Assembly: GCA_039654915.1 (NCBI GenBank)
Contig: CM077595.1
Span: forward strand, 86,903,501 to 86,967,500
Length of the DNA: 64,000 bases
Source of the DNA: Aquilaria yunnanensis
Lineage: Eukaryota > Streptophyta > Magnoliopsida > Malvales > Thymelaeaceae
Reading direction: 5' to 3'
This document shows, piece by piece, positions 1-10,936 of the stretch. How positions within the stretch are numbered: position 1 is the first letter of the stretch; every line of letters begins with the position of its first letter. Under the pieces are notes generated by a model. The model saw only the letters and a program-made list of their open reading frames with translations, was not told the DNA's origin and did no database searches. Made by a program: the position numbers and the translations under genes.

Positions 1-169
1 CTTTCATCAATACCAGTTTCCAGAGTTAGAGAATGATATCTTTGTTTTGTAGAGTTGTTTGAGTTTAACCCTGCAAATAGAATGTGTTTGCCTTCTCCTT
101 GTAAAGCACGGAAAACTGCATGGACTCTCTTTCATATGTTAATATATGTGCTTAAATTGAATAAAATAG
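1..169 (+). other. Intron of glucosyltransferase gene A
   Basis: AT-rich sequence ending in a pyrimidine-poor but correctly phased AG just before the last exon of gene A. The homologous introns of genes B and C sit at the same codon. The rest of gene A lies to the left of the window. Confidence 0.6.
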
Positions 170-469
170 GCAGAGGAGATTGGTAAAGCCGGCAGCAAGT
201 TCATAGAGGAGAATCCAAGGATGGAATTCATGTATGATTACATGTTTCGCCAGTTGAACGAACATGCGAAGCTCTTGAGATTCAAGCCTGTTGTTCCTCA
301 AGGTGCCATGGAGCTGTGCTTTGAATCAATGGCGTGCAATGTAGGTGAACATCATAAGAACTTCATGATGGAATCCCTAGTGATAGCTCCTTGCAATAGA
401 ATGCCCTGTAGTTTGGCTTCTCCTCTTGGCCCCCAGGAGCTGCAGCAGATGCTTGAGAAAAGGGCTTAA
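170..469 (+). CDS. Last exon of protein O-glucosyltransferase gene A (CAP10 family), 3' truncated by frameshift
   Basis: Only the final exon is in the window; positions 1-169 are its upstream intron, ending in an AG at 168-169. The exon is phase 0 and encodes 99 residues closely matching the last exons of genes B (4559) and C (8995), including KLLRFKP, the GAxELC segment and the NRMPCSL segment near the end. This is the C-terminal part of the CAP10 (glycosyltransferase 90, rumi/POGLUT-like) domain, which in this family moves glucose or xylose from a UDP-sugar to protein in the secretory pathway. The frame stops after EKRA, about 25 residues earlier than in B and C. Just after the stop, another frame (about 470-533) still encodes the expected tail (ARQV, then a stop after HEQ), so one extra T near 468 best explains the shift. 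It may be a working gene with a shorter tail or an early pseudogene. Confidence 0.8.
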   Translation, partial: AEEIGKAGSKFIEENPRMEFMYDYMFRQLNEHAKLLRFKPVVPQGAMELCFESMACNVGEHHKNFMMESLVIAPCNRMPCSLASPLGPQELQQMLEKRA

Positions 470-726
470 TGCAGCTAGGCAAGTGGGAATATGCGAAAAT
501 GGATATAGGAGGAATGCAGATCATGAGCAATGAGCTCTTTCCACATGTGATCGATTCTTAGCTGAAAAAAAGAAAAATAGTGGCTTATTTTGCTAATACT
601 TGAAAGGGGGTTAAAGGAAGCTTTATTAATGACAATCACTGAGGGTTACACAAAGTATCCAAATCAATGAGGGAACAAAGAGAAGACGAGGAACATAGAG
701 TTCTATTCACATGGCTCATCTTCTTT

Positions 727-918
727 TCATACCAAAGTAGCAGTGTAGTGAGCACGCTCATTGGCTTTCGTAGGAATATGATAAAACTTGCAATCTAAGA
801 AACTGTCCGGCAACTGTTTGATCTCTACAACCGTAGGCTTAATCCTCCAGTGCTTAGTCTCCGCAGCTAGTAAGAAGCCCTCATGAATAGCTGCAACTTC
901 CACAACCGCGGGGGAGGG
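727..918 (-). pseudogene. Fragment of RNase H-like domain from a LINE-type retroelement
   Basis: Read on the - strand, an open stretch of about 64 codons begins inside the frame (no start codon) and ends at a TGA at 727-729. It shows the pattern of the plant RNase H-like domain (RVT_3 type): a VVEVAAIHEGFLLAAE helix, a TVVEIKQLPDS strand-helix, and a closing HIPTKANERAHYTA motif with the conserved asparagine, alanine and histidine. Such domains end the polymerase of many plant LINEs. Nothing else of the element is readable nearby, so it is a short dead fragment in the spacer between genes A and B. Confidence 0.5.
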
Positions 919-2804
919 ATAAATTTGCTCGTCATTTTAGATTGGAAATGTTTGCTACTTATGAAAAACACAATATCCTTTTTTTTGTTTCACCAGAATT
1001 AACAATATTCTCAAACTTTTTGTCAATTTCCATATTTTTTTTTGTACCCAAAACTTTTGCCGGTTTTGTCTAATTACATGTATTCTTTCAAATAGATCCA
1101 GGGATGAAGCTATGTATGGATGGGGAGGGGCTGCCGCCCCCTAGATTTTTCAAAATTATTGATTAGTAGTAATTAATATGATATAAATTATAAAAGTTTT
1201 AAGGTTAGGTATTTATTTGTAAATTATAAAATTAATAATGGGCTATGGTGGATTTTATCCTTTTTAAATGTTTTAACGCAAACTTTATTCTCTTCAGCAA
1301 CACAAATTAGAAACTTTAGCAGAGCTCTATAGGGAAGAAACATGTAAACAATGAGTGAACTAGTCCTAGTTTATCTTTTTGCCTCATATCTATTTTCATA
1401 TAAACTTCAGTGACAAGATATTAGCCTGTTAGGTGAACGGTAATAGAGAGAAGAAGTTGTGTCACAGTAGCAGCACGACTTCTTCTCTTCATCACTGTAT
1501 TGCGACACAGCTTCTTCTCTCCATCACTATTCACCACCTGTTCATCTTCACTTTCTTGTTGAGTCTTTGGAAAAACGTTGACAGCCCAGTATGTTAGGTG
1601 TTTTCTAAATTTTTCTTTCTTTTCATCTAATTTTTAGTTTCTCTATCAATTACTCACTTAAATTACAAATATAAGGTGTACTAATCAGTGAAACAAATAT
1701 CTATGTATGTATTTAAAAATTTGAAGGAGCGTCGTATTAAATTTTGAGTTATAAACTTTTAAATTGAACTAAATTATTGTGGACTTTCAAATTTTATGAG
1801 TTTATATATAATATTATTTGATATTTTCTAGTGTTGATCATAAATTTATACATGTTAATAACATGCTCATACCGACATCTTCATCCACCCCTTTAGGCCT
1901 GATTTCTGGTACGTCCATGAATAGATCTTTCACGTCAAGTAAAACTTATGAATGCTCATTATTGTAGGTTGACATTGGATAATTATGTCTTATATACTTA
2001 CGTTGCAAAATATATATATTAATGAAAAAATTAAGAGCAACAAATATTTTCAGATGGATTGAGTAACTTTAAGGAGTGATTTAGTTCACGGATTTTTATA
2101 ATCCGAATTGTTTGCAATGTTAAAATCCCAAGTATACTTTATTTTGTTGTACTTGGAAAGTAGTTTTCTATTATTTTAATTTTAACAATCCAACGATTAA
2201 CCTTCACAATTCTGTAGGATTCACTATTCTAAACCAATGCTAGGTAAAGTAAGAAGTCACAAAGTGGTTATGTTTGAGGAAATCACAATAACAACATCTA
2301 AACTTTTAGATATTTACAGGATGATCCCTAAACTTTCAGAATTTATAAAACAGTATTTAAAAATTACATTTTTTGTCCCTAAACTTTTGAAAAATTTACA
2401 AATTGTTGCTCTATAGGTGCGGCCATGGATAGGAAAAGGAATGGTGACGGCAAACGAAAGCCCTTGGCGGCTCTGCTCCTGCACTTCCCTCCCTCAGGGT
2501 CGTTATTTTTTTTTATTAACAATTTGGGGCCATTATCATGGGTAGCCATAGCCTGTCCTGTTTTGATCTCAACGGTTTAACCAATGTACATAGTTTTGTA
2601 TTCGTCCAACAGAGGACAAGAATTTTGGCCGGACAATTCTTGTGACAAAAACAAGAGCCTTCCTTCTGCGTCTAAGTTCTAACCTTCCTTCTGGTTTTCT
2701 TTCTTCCAAGCGACAATATCTAAGATACGTTGTTGGCTTCGTATACTTTTGTTCAACATTGAAAATGTTTATACAGGACAATTGCCCATGGAACAAAAGA
2801 AAGC
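919..2804. other. AT-rich intergenic spacer between genes A and B
   Basis: No open frame with protein-like composition was seen. It holds an imperfect hairpin at 1432-1535 (listed separately) and phrases such as 'cctaaacttt' around 2300-2400 that recur in plant inverted-repeat transposon ends, but no pair of ends could be closed here. The promoter of gene B should lie in the last few hundred bases; no clear TATA box was identified. Confidence 0.5.
1432..1535. repeat. Imperfect hairpin, arms of about 36-40 nt
   Basis: The left arm from GGTGAACGG through AGAGAAGAAGTTGTGTC and the right arm from GACACAGCTTCTTCTCTCC to TTCACC are reverse complements with a few mismatches. The loop of roughly 35 nt carries a second partial copy of the CTTCTTCTC motif. 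It could be a tiny foldback element or a hairpin RNA source; there is no evidence that it is transcribed. Confidence 0.5.
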
Positions 2805-4921
2805 ATGAAAGGAACGACACCAAGTATGCAAGCAGCTCTGAGATCGGTTCTGATGCTCTACAAACTGCGAAAACATTCCCCAGAAACCACTTGGTGGAGA
2901 ATGAGAAGGAATGTTGCTCTTGCATTGCTGTTCCTGATCTTGCTTGCTGTCATTTGGTCGGACACTGTCGGTTACCTCCTTTCACTCGCGTAGAACTTTG
3001 TTTTTTCTTTTCTTCATCTTCGATTAAAGCTCAGGTCATAGCATTATTCTCAAAGTTCACTTTTATGGTGACTTACAATTGCACTGTTTGTAGACTCACT
3101 CTAGTGTTTTGTATGTCAGCTAATATACTTGGGGTTATCTCCTCCAACACCAATCTTAACTCGTTCCAAAATCCCAAAAATTCCAGAATCTCTACTCCAA
3201 TGTGTTGGAGAAGATCACGCACAAACGTGTTCAACAAACTACCCTACCACACACAATCCAGAAATCAATCATGCTCAGTCATCATGCCCGTCATACTTCC
3301 GGTGGATCCATGAAGACCTGCAACCTTGGAAACAGTCGGGAGTCACGAGGGATATGGTTGAACAGGTTCAAAGAAAAGCAAATTTTAGGTTGGTGATTGT
3401 GGATGGGAAAGCTTATGTGGAGAAGTACTTAACAGCAATACTGGCAAGGGATTGGTTCACATGGTGGGGAATAGTGCAGCTTCTACGTTTCTACCCAGGA
3501 CGACTGCCAGATTTGGAGTTGATGTTCAATTGTGTTGATCAACCTGTGATGAACACTAAAAACTTCCCAGACTGGGAAACAAATCCTCTGCCCTTGTTTA
3601 AATACTGTGGAGATGATTGTAGCTTGGACATTGTGTTTCCTGACTGGGCCTTTTGGTCATGGTAATGATCACTATATCCAGTTTTCCGGAGTATAACCAC
3701 TCATTATTTTGTCTTCTGGAGATTGATGATAAGTTGTCAGATTTGCAGGCCTGAGCCTGATATTAAGCATTGGGAAGCAGAATTGAATGATATTAAAGAC
3801 TCGAACAAAAGGACCAAATGGGAAGACAGGTTCCCCTACGCTTTCTGGAAAGGAAATCCAACCGTCGCCTCAACTAGAATGGATCTTTTGAGATGTAATG
3901 TGTCCGAAGAAAAGGATTGGAATGCTCGTGTGTACAATCTGGTAATATTTCTTTCACATATATACTCCTTTTGTTAAGATTTTCCCCGAGTTTTTACTGT
4001 TAGGAAAGATCGCTATGAACCTTCATTTCAAGCTATTGTAATATTTTAGGATTGGGACAAAGAAACCAAGGAAGGGCTTAAAAACACACAGATTGAGGAT
4101 CAATGTGACCACCGGTAAGGTCCATTTCACTATAAACAATTATGAACATTAATAGCCATAACTATGGACATGAAACAAATTTCACATGTACATATATACA
4201 CACCATGTGTGTGTATGGACCATTTGTTTAGAAAACTTACTGTATTCTTTTTTATCAAACACATACACAGGTATAAGATATATATAGAAGGGTTCGGTTG
4301 GTCTGTTAGCGAAAGGTATATCTTGGCATGTGATTCCATGATTCTCTACATAAAATCACATTTCTACGACTTCTTTAGTAGAAGCATGGTACCATTGGAG
4401 CACTATTGGCCTATCAGACAGAATAATAAATGCACCTCCCTCAAATTTGCAGTCGACTGGGGCAACAATCACCATAAAGAGGTACGTAGACAACTTGAAA
4501 ATGGCGTACGTGTAGATATTCATTCATATGCTTGTGTGTGATCAAATTTATAAAATAGGCAAAGCAAATCGGTGAAGCTGGCAGCAAGTTCATAGAGGAG
4601 AAGCTGAAGATGGAATATGTGTACGATTACATGTTTCATTTGTTGAATGAGTACGCGAAGCTCTTGAGATTCAGGCCTGTCATTCCTCCGGGAGCTTTCG
4701 AGCTATGCGTCGAAACAGTGGCGTGCCCTGTAAAAGAAAGGTGGAAGAAGTTTATGATGGATGGATTAGTTACAGCTCCAAGCAATAGAATGCCCTGCAG
4801 CTTGCCTCCTCCCTTTGAGCCCCAAGAGCTCCAACAGTTTCTTGCCAGAAAAGATAATGCAACTAGGCAAGTGGAAATGTGGGAAAATGAGTATTGGAGG
4901 AGTTTATATCATATGCAATGA
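2805..4921 (+). CDS. Protein O-glucosyltransferase gene B (CAP10 / GT90, rumi-like)
   Basis: Six exons: 2805-2966, 3120-3661, 3749-3941, 4050-4114, 4271-4481, 4559-4921; phases agree throughout and give 511 residues. The N-terminus is short and basic with one membrane segment (about residues 36-51, NVALALLFLILLAVIW), a type II signal anchor typical of Golgi or ER glycosyltransferases. A cysteine-bearing stem (TCSTNYP) precedes the CAP10 domain, which runs from about residue 118 to the end with VIVDGKAYVE, LLRFYPGRLPD, FPYAFWKGNP, the WSVSERYILACDSM segment and HYWPI. Family members transfer glucose or xylose from UDP-sugars to secreted proteins; plant substrates are poorly known. It is a tandem copy between A and C on the same strand with identical intron positions in C. 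The first intron donor is GTCGGT, weaker than the GTAAGT at the same place in gene C; reading on meets a stop nine codons later. The start was chosen because it is in frame just ahead of the anchor. Confidence 0.85.
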
Positions 4922-7002
4922 GCATGGTGCTCAAGCTTGTTAACCTTACTTTGTACGTGCTTAATCAAATCCTTATAACAGCTGAAAAGATCCCGATCAT
5001 TTTGCTAAAATATGCTCTGTTTTTTGGCTTTTTTCTTCCCCCCCCCCCCCCCCCACCCGATTTCTATTTGGATATGAATTTCCCTTATACATTTGGTGAT
5101 GTTGAAAATCCATATCCAAAATCAATAGTTGCGGTAGACTTTGAATTAATTGATGATCCTTCACATAGATCACTGAGATCAATTTAAGATTTTGATTTGA
5201 TATCATCTAATCACCAACAAACTTTGACTGATCAAATCTCCATACGAATTGCATACAATTTTTTTTTTAATTTTACCAGTTCTTTTACATGACATGATTT
5301 GTAAGTTACCAAATGTTATATTCTAGCACTATATAACCATGCACTTTTTTCAGTTTAAGTTCAACTAGTTAAATACACAGTATTGCTACAAGATTAAAAA
5401 AAAAATTAAGAATAAAAAATGATGCAATAATTAGTTTAGTAAAACAATTGATAAGTTCGTTACTCACCATAAGAAATGTTCTATAAGTGAAATTTTTGGC
5501 TTTTTGATATTTGAACCGATAAGATAATTTGTGACCATTATTTACATTGTTTAATTTCAATATAATGTCGTCGAATCTAGATATATTGTTTCGTTACTTG
5601 AAATGTATGTGTATTCCTTACATTACTTGCTTTTAAGGTGAAATGCATTTTTTTCTCTGTTTTTTTTTTTCTTGTATGGAATATATGTATTCTTTTAACT
5701 ACTTGTGTGTGCATGTTAATATGGAGAGACAATAATTACTTCCAAATTTATTTCAATGAAGTGGTTTTATTTTATTTTTTATTTCTTACGGAAGAAAACT
5801 TGCATTTGAAGTAAAGGGAAACCAAAAAAAAAAAAAATACATATATAATTTAATTTTTCTGAAAAACAAACACATGCATGAACAGTTATAGGTTCAATGC
5901 ATAAATTAAATCTTTTTATCCATATTTATTCCAAAGGTTCTTTTTATATAGGTCCAAACTCCAAAGGTTAATTGTATTGTAATTGTTTAATTCAAATAGA
6001 ATCAACAAAGTAGTACCTTAATTAGAAGTTCACAATATTAATGATAACTTGGGAAGTGGAAAAGTTTTTTTCCAGGGACAGGGGGTGAAAAAGTTTTACT
6101 TGCATGCATATTCCATAACTATTTGGCTTTTATTAAATAATGAGCCAACGAATAATTTCTTTTAAATTTATTTTAAATGATACCCAATTTTACATATTAT
6201 AATTATAGATCATAGATTATAGATTTGAAACTCATCAGGCTTCTGGACTTCTTGTTCACCCCTATTAGGCTTGGTAGCTCCTGGTAAACTCAGACATGAG
6301 TTCTGCTCCAATTCTTGCTGAAAGCACCTGAAACATCTTTATTAGCCATTTGAAAATATACTAGCTATAGATTGGATGGATCATGTACTCTATTGAAAGG
6401 GAAATTTTGTTTACTGAAAGTGGTATTATTTAATTAAAAAATAAATATATTTTGTATTAAAAAATACATGAAAAACAAAGCACTAGGTATTTTTTAAGAA
6501 CATAAATCGATAAAAAAAAATATTAAGATGGATATTTTATGAGTATTATGAAATAAAAGAAACATCAACTTAAGTGACTAAATTATACGTATAATATATC
6601 TAGAGAGGAAATTGAACAACTAAATAAATCTAAGAGCCAATAGTGCAGTTCAGCCCATGGAAGGATGACTAACTGGGAAATGGACTAGGTCACCATATTT
6701 CATAAATTTGAGAGATTTTCTTTACTGAGTCTAAGTTCAGGGACTAACTCGTCTGTTTTATGTAAATTGGAGGGTTACTGGCGCTCTTTGGCCATTTAAC
6801 ACGCACGGCACAAACCTATAAAAAATGAAAAATATTATTGTTTGTCTTGTTGCCAACTCTTAGAACAATGTAAACTCATGTATATTATCGACAACCGGCG
6901 ACTCTGTAACCATTTGAAAAATGTGGGAATTGCTTAATCAACTAGAGCTCGCATGAAACAATGCAAATAAAGACCTTACATTGGTTGGAGTCAACTTAAA
7001 GA
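4922..7002. other. Intergenic spacer between genes B and C
   Basis: Very AT-rich. It contains a C-run at 5039-5054 followed by AC-rich text, and several A or T runs. No gene, closed inverted-repeat element or RNA gene was seen. The region near 6660-6780 has phrases (cagggactaac, ggagggttactgg) resembling worn transposon ends, without a detectable partner. The promoter of gene C should be in the last few hundred bases. Confidence 0.45.
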
Positions 7003-8895
7003 ATGGCAATCAGAAAGGTATCGCGCTTGGCTCAGCTAAGAAAGAGCCTTTATCGATTCGTTAAAAGCGACAATAAGCATCAAACAGAGAGGAGAAAACA
7101 TAGAGTTTTCAGGAACATCAGAAGGAAGAGCCATCTCGATTCAAAGCTACAGAGACCTCTGCAGCTAGGAGTACTGATTTTGTTGTCAATGAAGACGAAG
7201 AGGAAAACCGCTATCATGGTCTTGCTCATCTTGCTTGCTCTCGCAAATTGGCTTCATACTGTAAGTATTACTCATTACAGGTTTTGGTATCTTTTAGAAA
7301 AGAAACAAGGTCATAGCGACGGTTTTGCGACCATATCAACAGTTGCTTCTATATAAAATAAATCTGTTGTAGTTTCTATAGAAGATCATGAACAAGCTTA
7401 TAGAGCTTATGTTGTATTACTCATTTCAGGTTAATTTTCTGTCTAAATGATTATTTTAGTCTCTGGTTTCAAGGTCATATCCCCATGAAGCAGCCTTTCC
7501 TGGAGCTGAAAATCAATACCGAATTCACTGTGCTGGGGAGAACCAGACACAAACTTGTTCGACAAGTTACCCAACGAAACACAACCCAGATGGCAACCTT
7601 GGTCAGCCGTCGTGCCCACCACATTTTCGATGGATCTACGAAGATCTCAAGCCATGGAGAGAAGTGGGAATTACAAAGGATTTGCTTAACAAAGGGAGTG
7701 GATATGCGACCTTTAAGGTTGTGATTGTGGACGGGAAGGCTTACTTGGAGTTCCGTAGGAAAGCAGTGGAAACGAGGGAGGTTTGGTCGATCTGGGGGTT
7801 ATTGCAACTTCTGAGGTTTTACCCCGGACGGTTGCCGGATTCGGAGTTGATGTTTTACTGCGGCGACCAACCAATAGTCCGCTCCCACAGACTTAAAGAC
7901 ATGAATGAACCTCCCCGGCCTTTGTTTGGATATAGTGGTGCCGAGTGTGCTTTTGACATCGTGTATCCGGACTGGTCCTTTTGGGGTTGGTAATGCCTAT
8001 ATAACATTAGGAGTTTATGACTTTTTGATTATTTTTTTAATAACATAAATTGTCCTTAAGTTTAGATTCAAATGTTATTTGCAAGAGATGTATTGATGAC
8101 ATATTGGTTAATTCTTTAGGGCTGAAACCAATATAAGGCCCTGGAGAAGTGTACTTGAGAACATCAAAGATGGAAACAAGAGGACAAAATGGAAAGACAG
8201 GGTGCCCTACGCTTATTGGAAAGGAAACGCAGACATGGGCTTAAGGCAGAATCTTTTGACTTGCAACTTAACTGAAAAACATGATTGGAATACTCGATTG
8301 TATACTCTGGTATAAATTAATTTTCTCTCATCAAATTTATTTACAGAATCTCTAAACACTTCTTTACCATGACTCTTATTAAATTTTCAGGATTGGGACA
8401 AAGAAATCAAAGAAGGCTACAAACATACAGACTTAGCAGACAAATGCACCCACAGGTGAGATCCCCCCCACCATTTGACATATTAACTACATATATAGGT
8501 TAAGAGATCAGGTAGCTCATTTGTGAGTATGAAAAATAATTAATGAAATGAATTGTTATGTTTTTATAATAAACATTTACTGCTCTTCTAGTGCTTGTGC
8601 TTCTCATCAACTAAAGGATAACTGTCTTTTTTTTGTTTATGTGCGCTAATGGCAGATATAAGATTTATGTGGAAGGTAAGTCCTGGTCTGTGAGTGAGAA
8701 ATTCATCATGGCCTGTAACTCCATGACTTTATATATAAAGTCCCATTTTCATGATTTCTTTAGTAGAAGTCTAGTGCCTCTGCGACACTATTGGCCCATA
8801 AGAGACAACAACAAATGCACTTCTCTCAAGTATGCGGTGGGTTGGGGTAACAGTCATCCAGATGAGGTAATTTTTTCCTAACATTTTTTAGAGCA

Positions 8896-8954
<59 letters not shown>

Positions 8955-9354
8955 ATAGTTGAGACAAAAATTATTAACTGAATTGATTTTGCAGGCAGAG
9001 AAGATTGGTGAAGAAGGAAGTAAATTCATACATGAAAACTTGGAGATGGATTTTGTGTATGATTACATGTTTCATTTGTTTAGTGAGTACTCCAAGCTAT
9101 TAAGATTCAAACCAGCCATTCCTCCTGGTGCTATTGAGCTGTGCATAGAAAAAGAGGTGTGCTCAAAACAGGGGAATTGGAACAAGTTCATGCTAGAGTC
9201 CCTTGTTACAACTCCTAGTAAAAGACTGCCTTGTGCCATGCCACCTCCTTTTGAACCAAAGGAGCTTCAAGAGTTTATGGAGAGAAAGGCTAACATAACT
9301 AGACAAGTTGAGATGTGGGAAACTCAATATTGGCGAAATATGGAAGCTCAATGA
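7003..9354 (+). CDS. Protein O-glucosyltransferase gene C (CAP10 / GT90, rumi-like)
   Basis: Six exons: 7003-7260, 7460-7989, 8120-8309, 8391-8455, 8656-8866, 8995-9354; 537 residues. Introns fall at the same codons and phases as in gene B (0,2,0,2,0), and exons 4 and 5 have the same length, 65 and 211 bases. The first exon is longer than in B: a basic, Arg/Lys-rich cytosolic part, then a membrane anchor at about residues 69-84 (IMVLLILLALANWL). A start at Met63 would give a protein shaped like B, so the exact start is uncertain. The CAP10 domain carries VVIVDGKAYLE, LLRFYPGRLPDSELMF, the DIVYPDWSFWGW block, VPYAYWKGN, WSVSEKFIMACNSM and HYWPIR. Expected role: transfer of glucose or xylose from a UDP-sugar to proteins in the Golgi or ER lumen. 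Intron 5 carries a long (AG) repeat. This is the most intact of the three copies. Confidence 0.88.
8899..8950 (+). repeat. (AG)n microsatellite in intron 5 of gene C
   Basis: About 26 uninterrupted AG units, ending 44 bases before the acceptor of exon 6. Length variation here could influence splicing because the repeat lies where a polypyrimidine tract would normally sit; the short TGATTTTGCAG stretch supplies the acceptor instead. Confidence 0.95.
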
Positions 9355-9400
9355 GTGTTTTAGTTTTTTTTTTTTAGTAATATGTAGGTGAAGATTGAGA

Positions 9401-9406
9401 AATAAA
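9401..9406 (+). terminator. Possible poly(A) signal of gene C
   Basis: AATAAA 47 bases after the stop codon of gene C, preceded by a T run. It is the best match to a canonical signal in the 3' flank; plant signals are loose, so this is only a suggestion. Confidence 0.35.
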
Positions 9407-9647
9407 CACCTTTCAAGCATTTTTAAGCATGCAATGTGCATCACATTCTATAATAGTAATATGTCATCTAAACAAGTAAAAATAAATAAATAAACAAGCA
9501 AATATGAATAAATGGAGATATTCTTTTCAATCTTGGTTCATGTTCATTTGATTTCAGTTCCATGTTCTTTTACTTCTTGAAATTCATTTGGTTATTGGTT
9601 TGTTGGGTAAATAGCATCATTGGTTCTAAATCTTTAATTGCTATTAT

Positions 9648-10105
9648 AAATCATTTCTCAACCTTTATTTCATTGCAAATTGATCTCAGACTTTCATAAT
9701 TCATTGTATGTATATTGATCCCTAACTCTCATTGGGACAAAGTTAACACAAAAACCTAATTTATAGAGAAAAAAAATTGATATTTTAAATTGTCTATTAA
9801 CTATTAACAATTATGACACTGTTTAAATTTATGGGAAGATAGTTATCAAATAGTTTAAATTAGAATTTAAAAGATTAATGTCAAATGGTTATGTGAAAGT
9901 TAACATATTCAAATTGTTCAATAACTATTTTAAAAAAATTTAAACCGTAACAGTTAACGAGCCATTTAAACTATCAATTTTTTTCTTTCTAAAAATCGAG
10001 TTTCAGTAACAACTTAGTCTTATTTAGGGCTAGGAACCAATATGCAACAAATTACAAAAGTTTATGATCAATTTGCAATGACAACTAAATCTTTGAGAAT
10101 AATGA
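9648..10105. mobile_element. Small inverted-repeat element, superfamily uncertain
   Basis: The left end (TTTCATTGCAAATTGATC about 9667-9686) is matched in reverse complement near 10065-10084, and the similarity extends outward and inward for several tens of bases (left 'atattgatccctaactct', right 'ggctaggaaccaatatgca'). No convincing target duplication was found, so the outer limits are approximate. It has no coding capacity. Confidence 0.45.
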
Positions 10106-10146
10106 AACATTTTAAGCATATTCTAGTTGTTAGATGTGAATGAGAG

Positions 10147-10718
10147 TAGGGATATAAATGAGTCGAGGTGCTTATTGGGTAGCTTGAGCTTGTGCTCGAT
10201 TTGAGAGTTATTGAACCAAGCCGTTTTGAACTTGAGCCGAAAAATGTGCTTGATAATTTAATGAGTCGAGCTTGAGCCTAGCAGTACTCGGCCAATGAGA
10301 TTACCGAGCCTAATGAGTACACTAACCTACCTTAAAATATAGTTGGATCATGAGTGCATATAACCCCCTCAAGTTTCAAAACTTTCAGTTATCCCCTTGG
10401 TAGAAAATGACTATTATATATGGGAATAATTACAATTTATCCTTAAAGTTAAGTCATACTTGCCTATAATGTTTAATGTTTGGCAATTCCCATTTAACTC
10501 TTGGGGTTATCGAGCCTATTAGGCTTTCAAGTGACTTCTACCAAGATATGACAATTGTTGGTAGAAGTGTCCATTAGTAAATGACAATTTTTTTGTAGCG
10601 GCTCAAGCTCAAATTGTACATTTTCTTATCAAGTTCAAGCTCAGGCCATATCGTTAACTTACTAAGCCGAGCTCAAGCCTAGTGGAATCAAGCTCATCTT
10701 TGCTCATTTATAGCCCTG
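10147..10718. mobile_element. hAT-like MITE
   Basis: The left end TAGGGATATAAATGAG and the reverse complement of the right end, CAGGGCTATAAATGAG, differ at two positions. The interior has repeated 'gagcttgagc' / 'aagctcaagc' words arranged as a palindrome, typical of small hAT elements whose ends begin CAGGGCTRTAAA. No exact 8-bp target duplication was seen (left AATGAGAG, right AATAACCA), so the element is old or the ends are off by a few bases. Confidence 0.5.
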
Positions 10719-10936
10719 AATAACCATTTAAGTGGATTGAGAAATAAAATGTATTAATTTTTAAAGTTTGAAAAGTAAGTGAACTCAAGTTAAAATTTAG
10801 GTGGTACAAAGTCTGGTTAATTTAAAGGGTGAAAGGGGCTTCAGGTGGATATACAACTAGGCCACCAGCTGGGAGAAGTGAAAGTTCTTCGCCGTCGATC
10901 ACCGCTGCCCGTCGTCACTCGTCGCTTCACTTCTCT

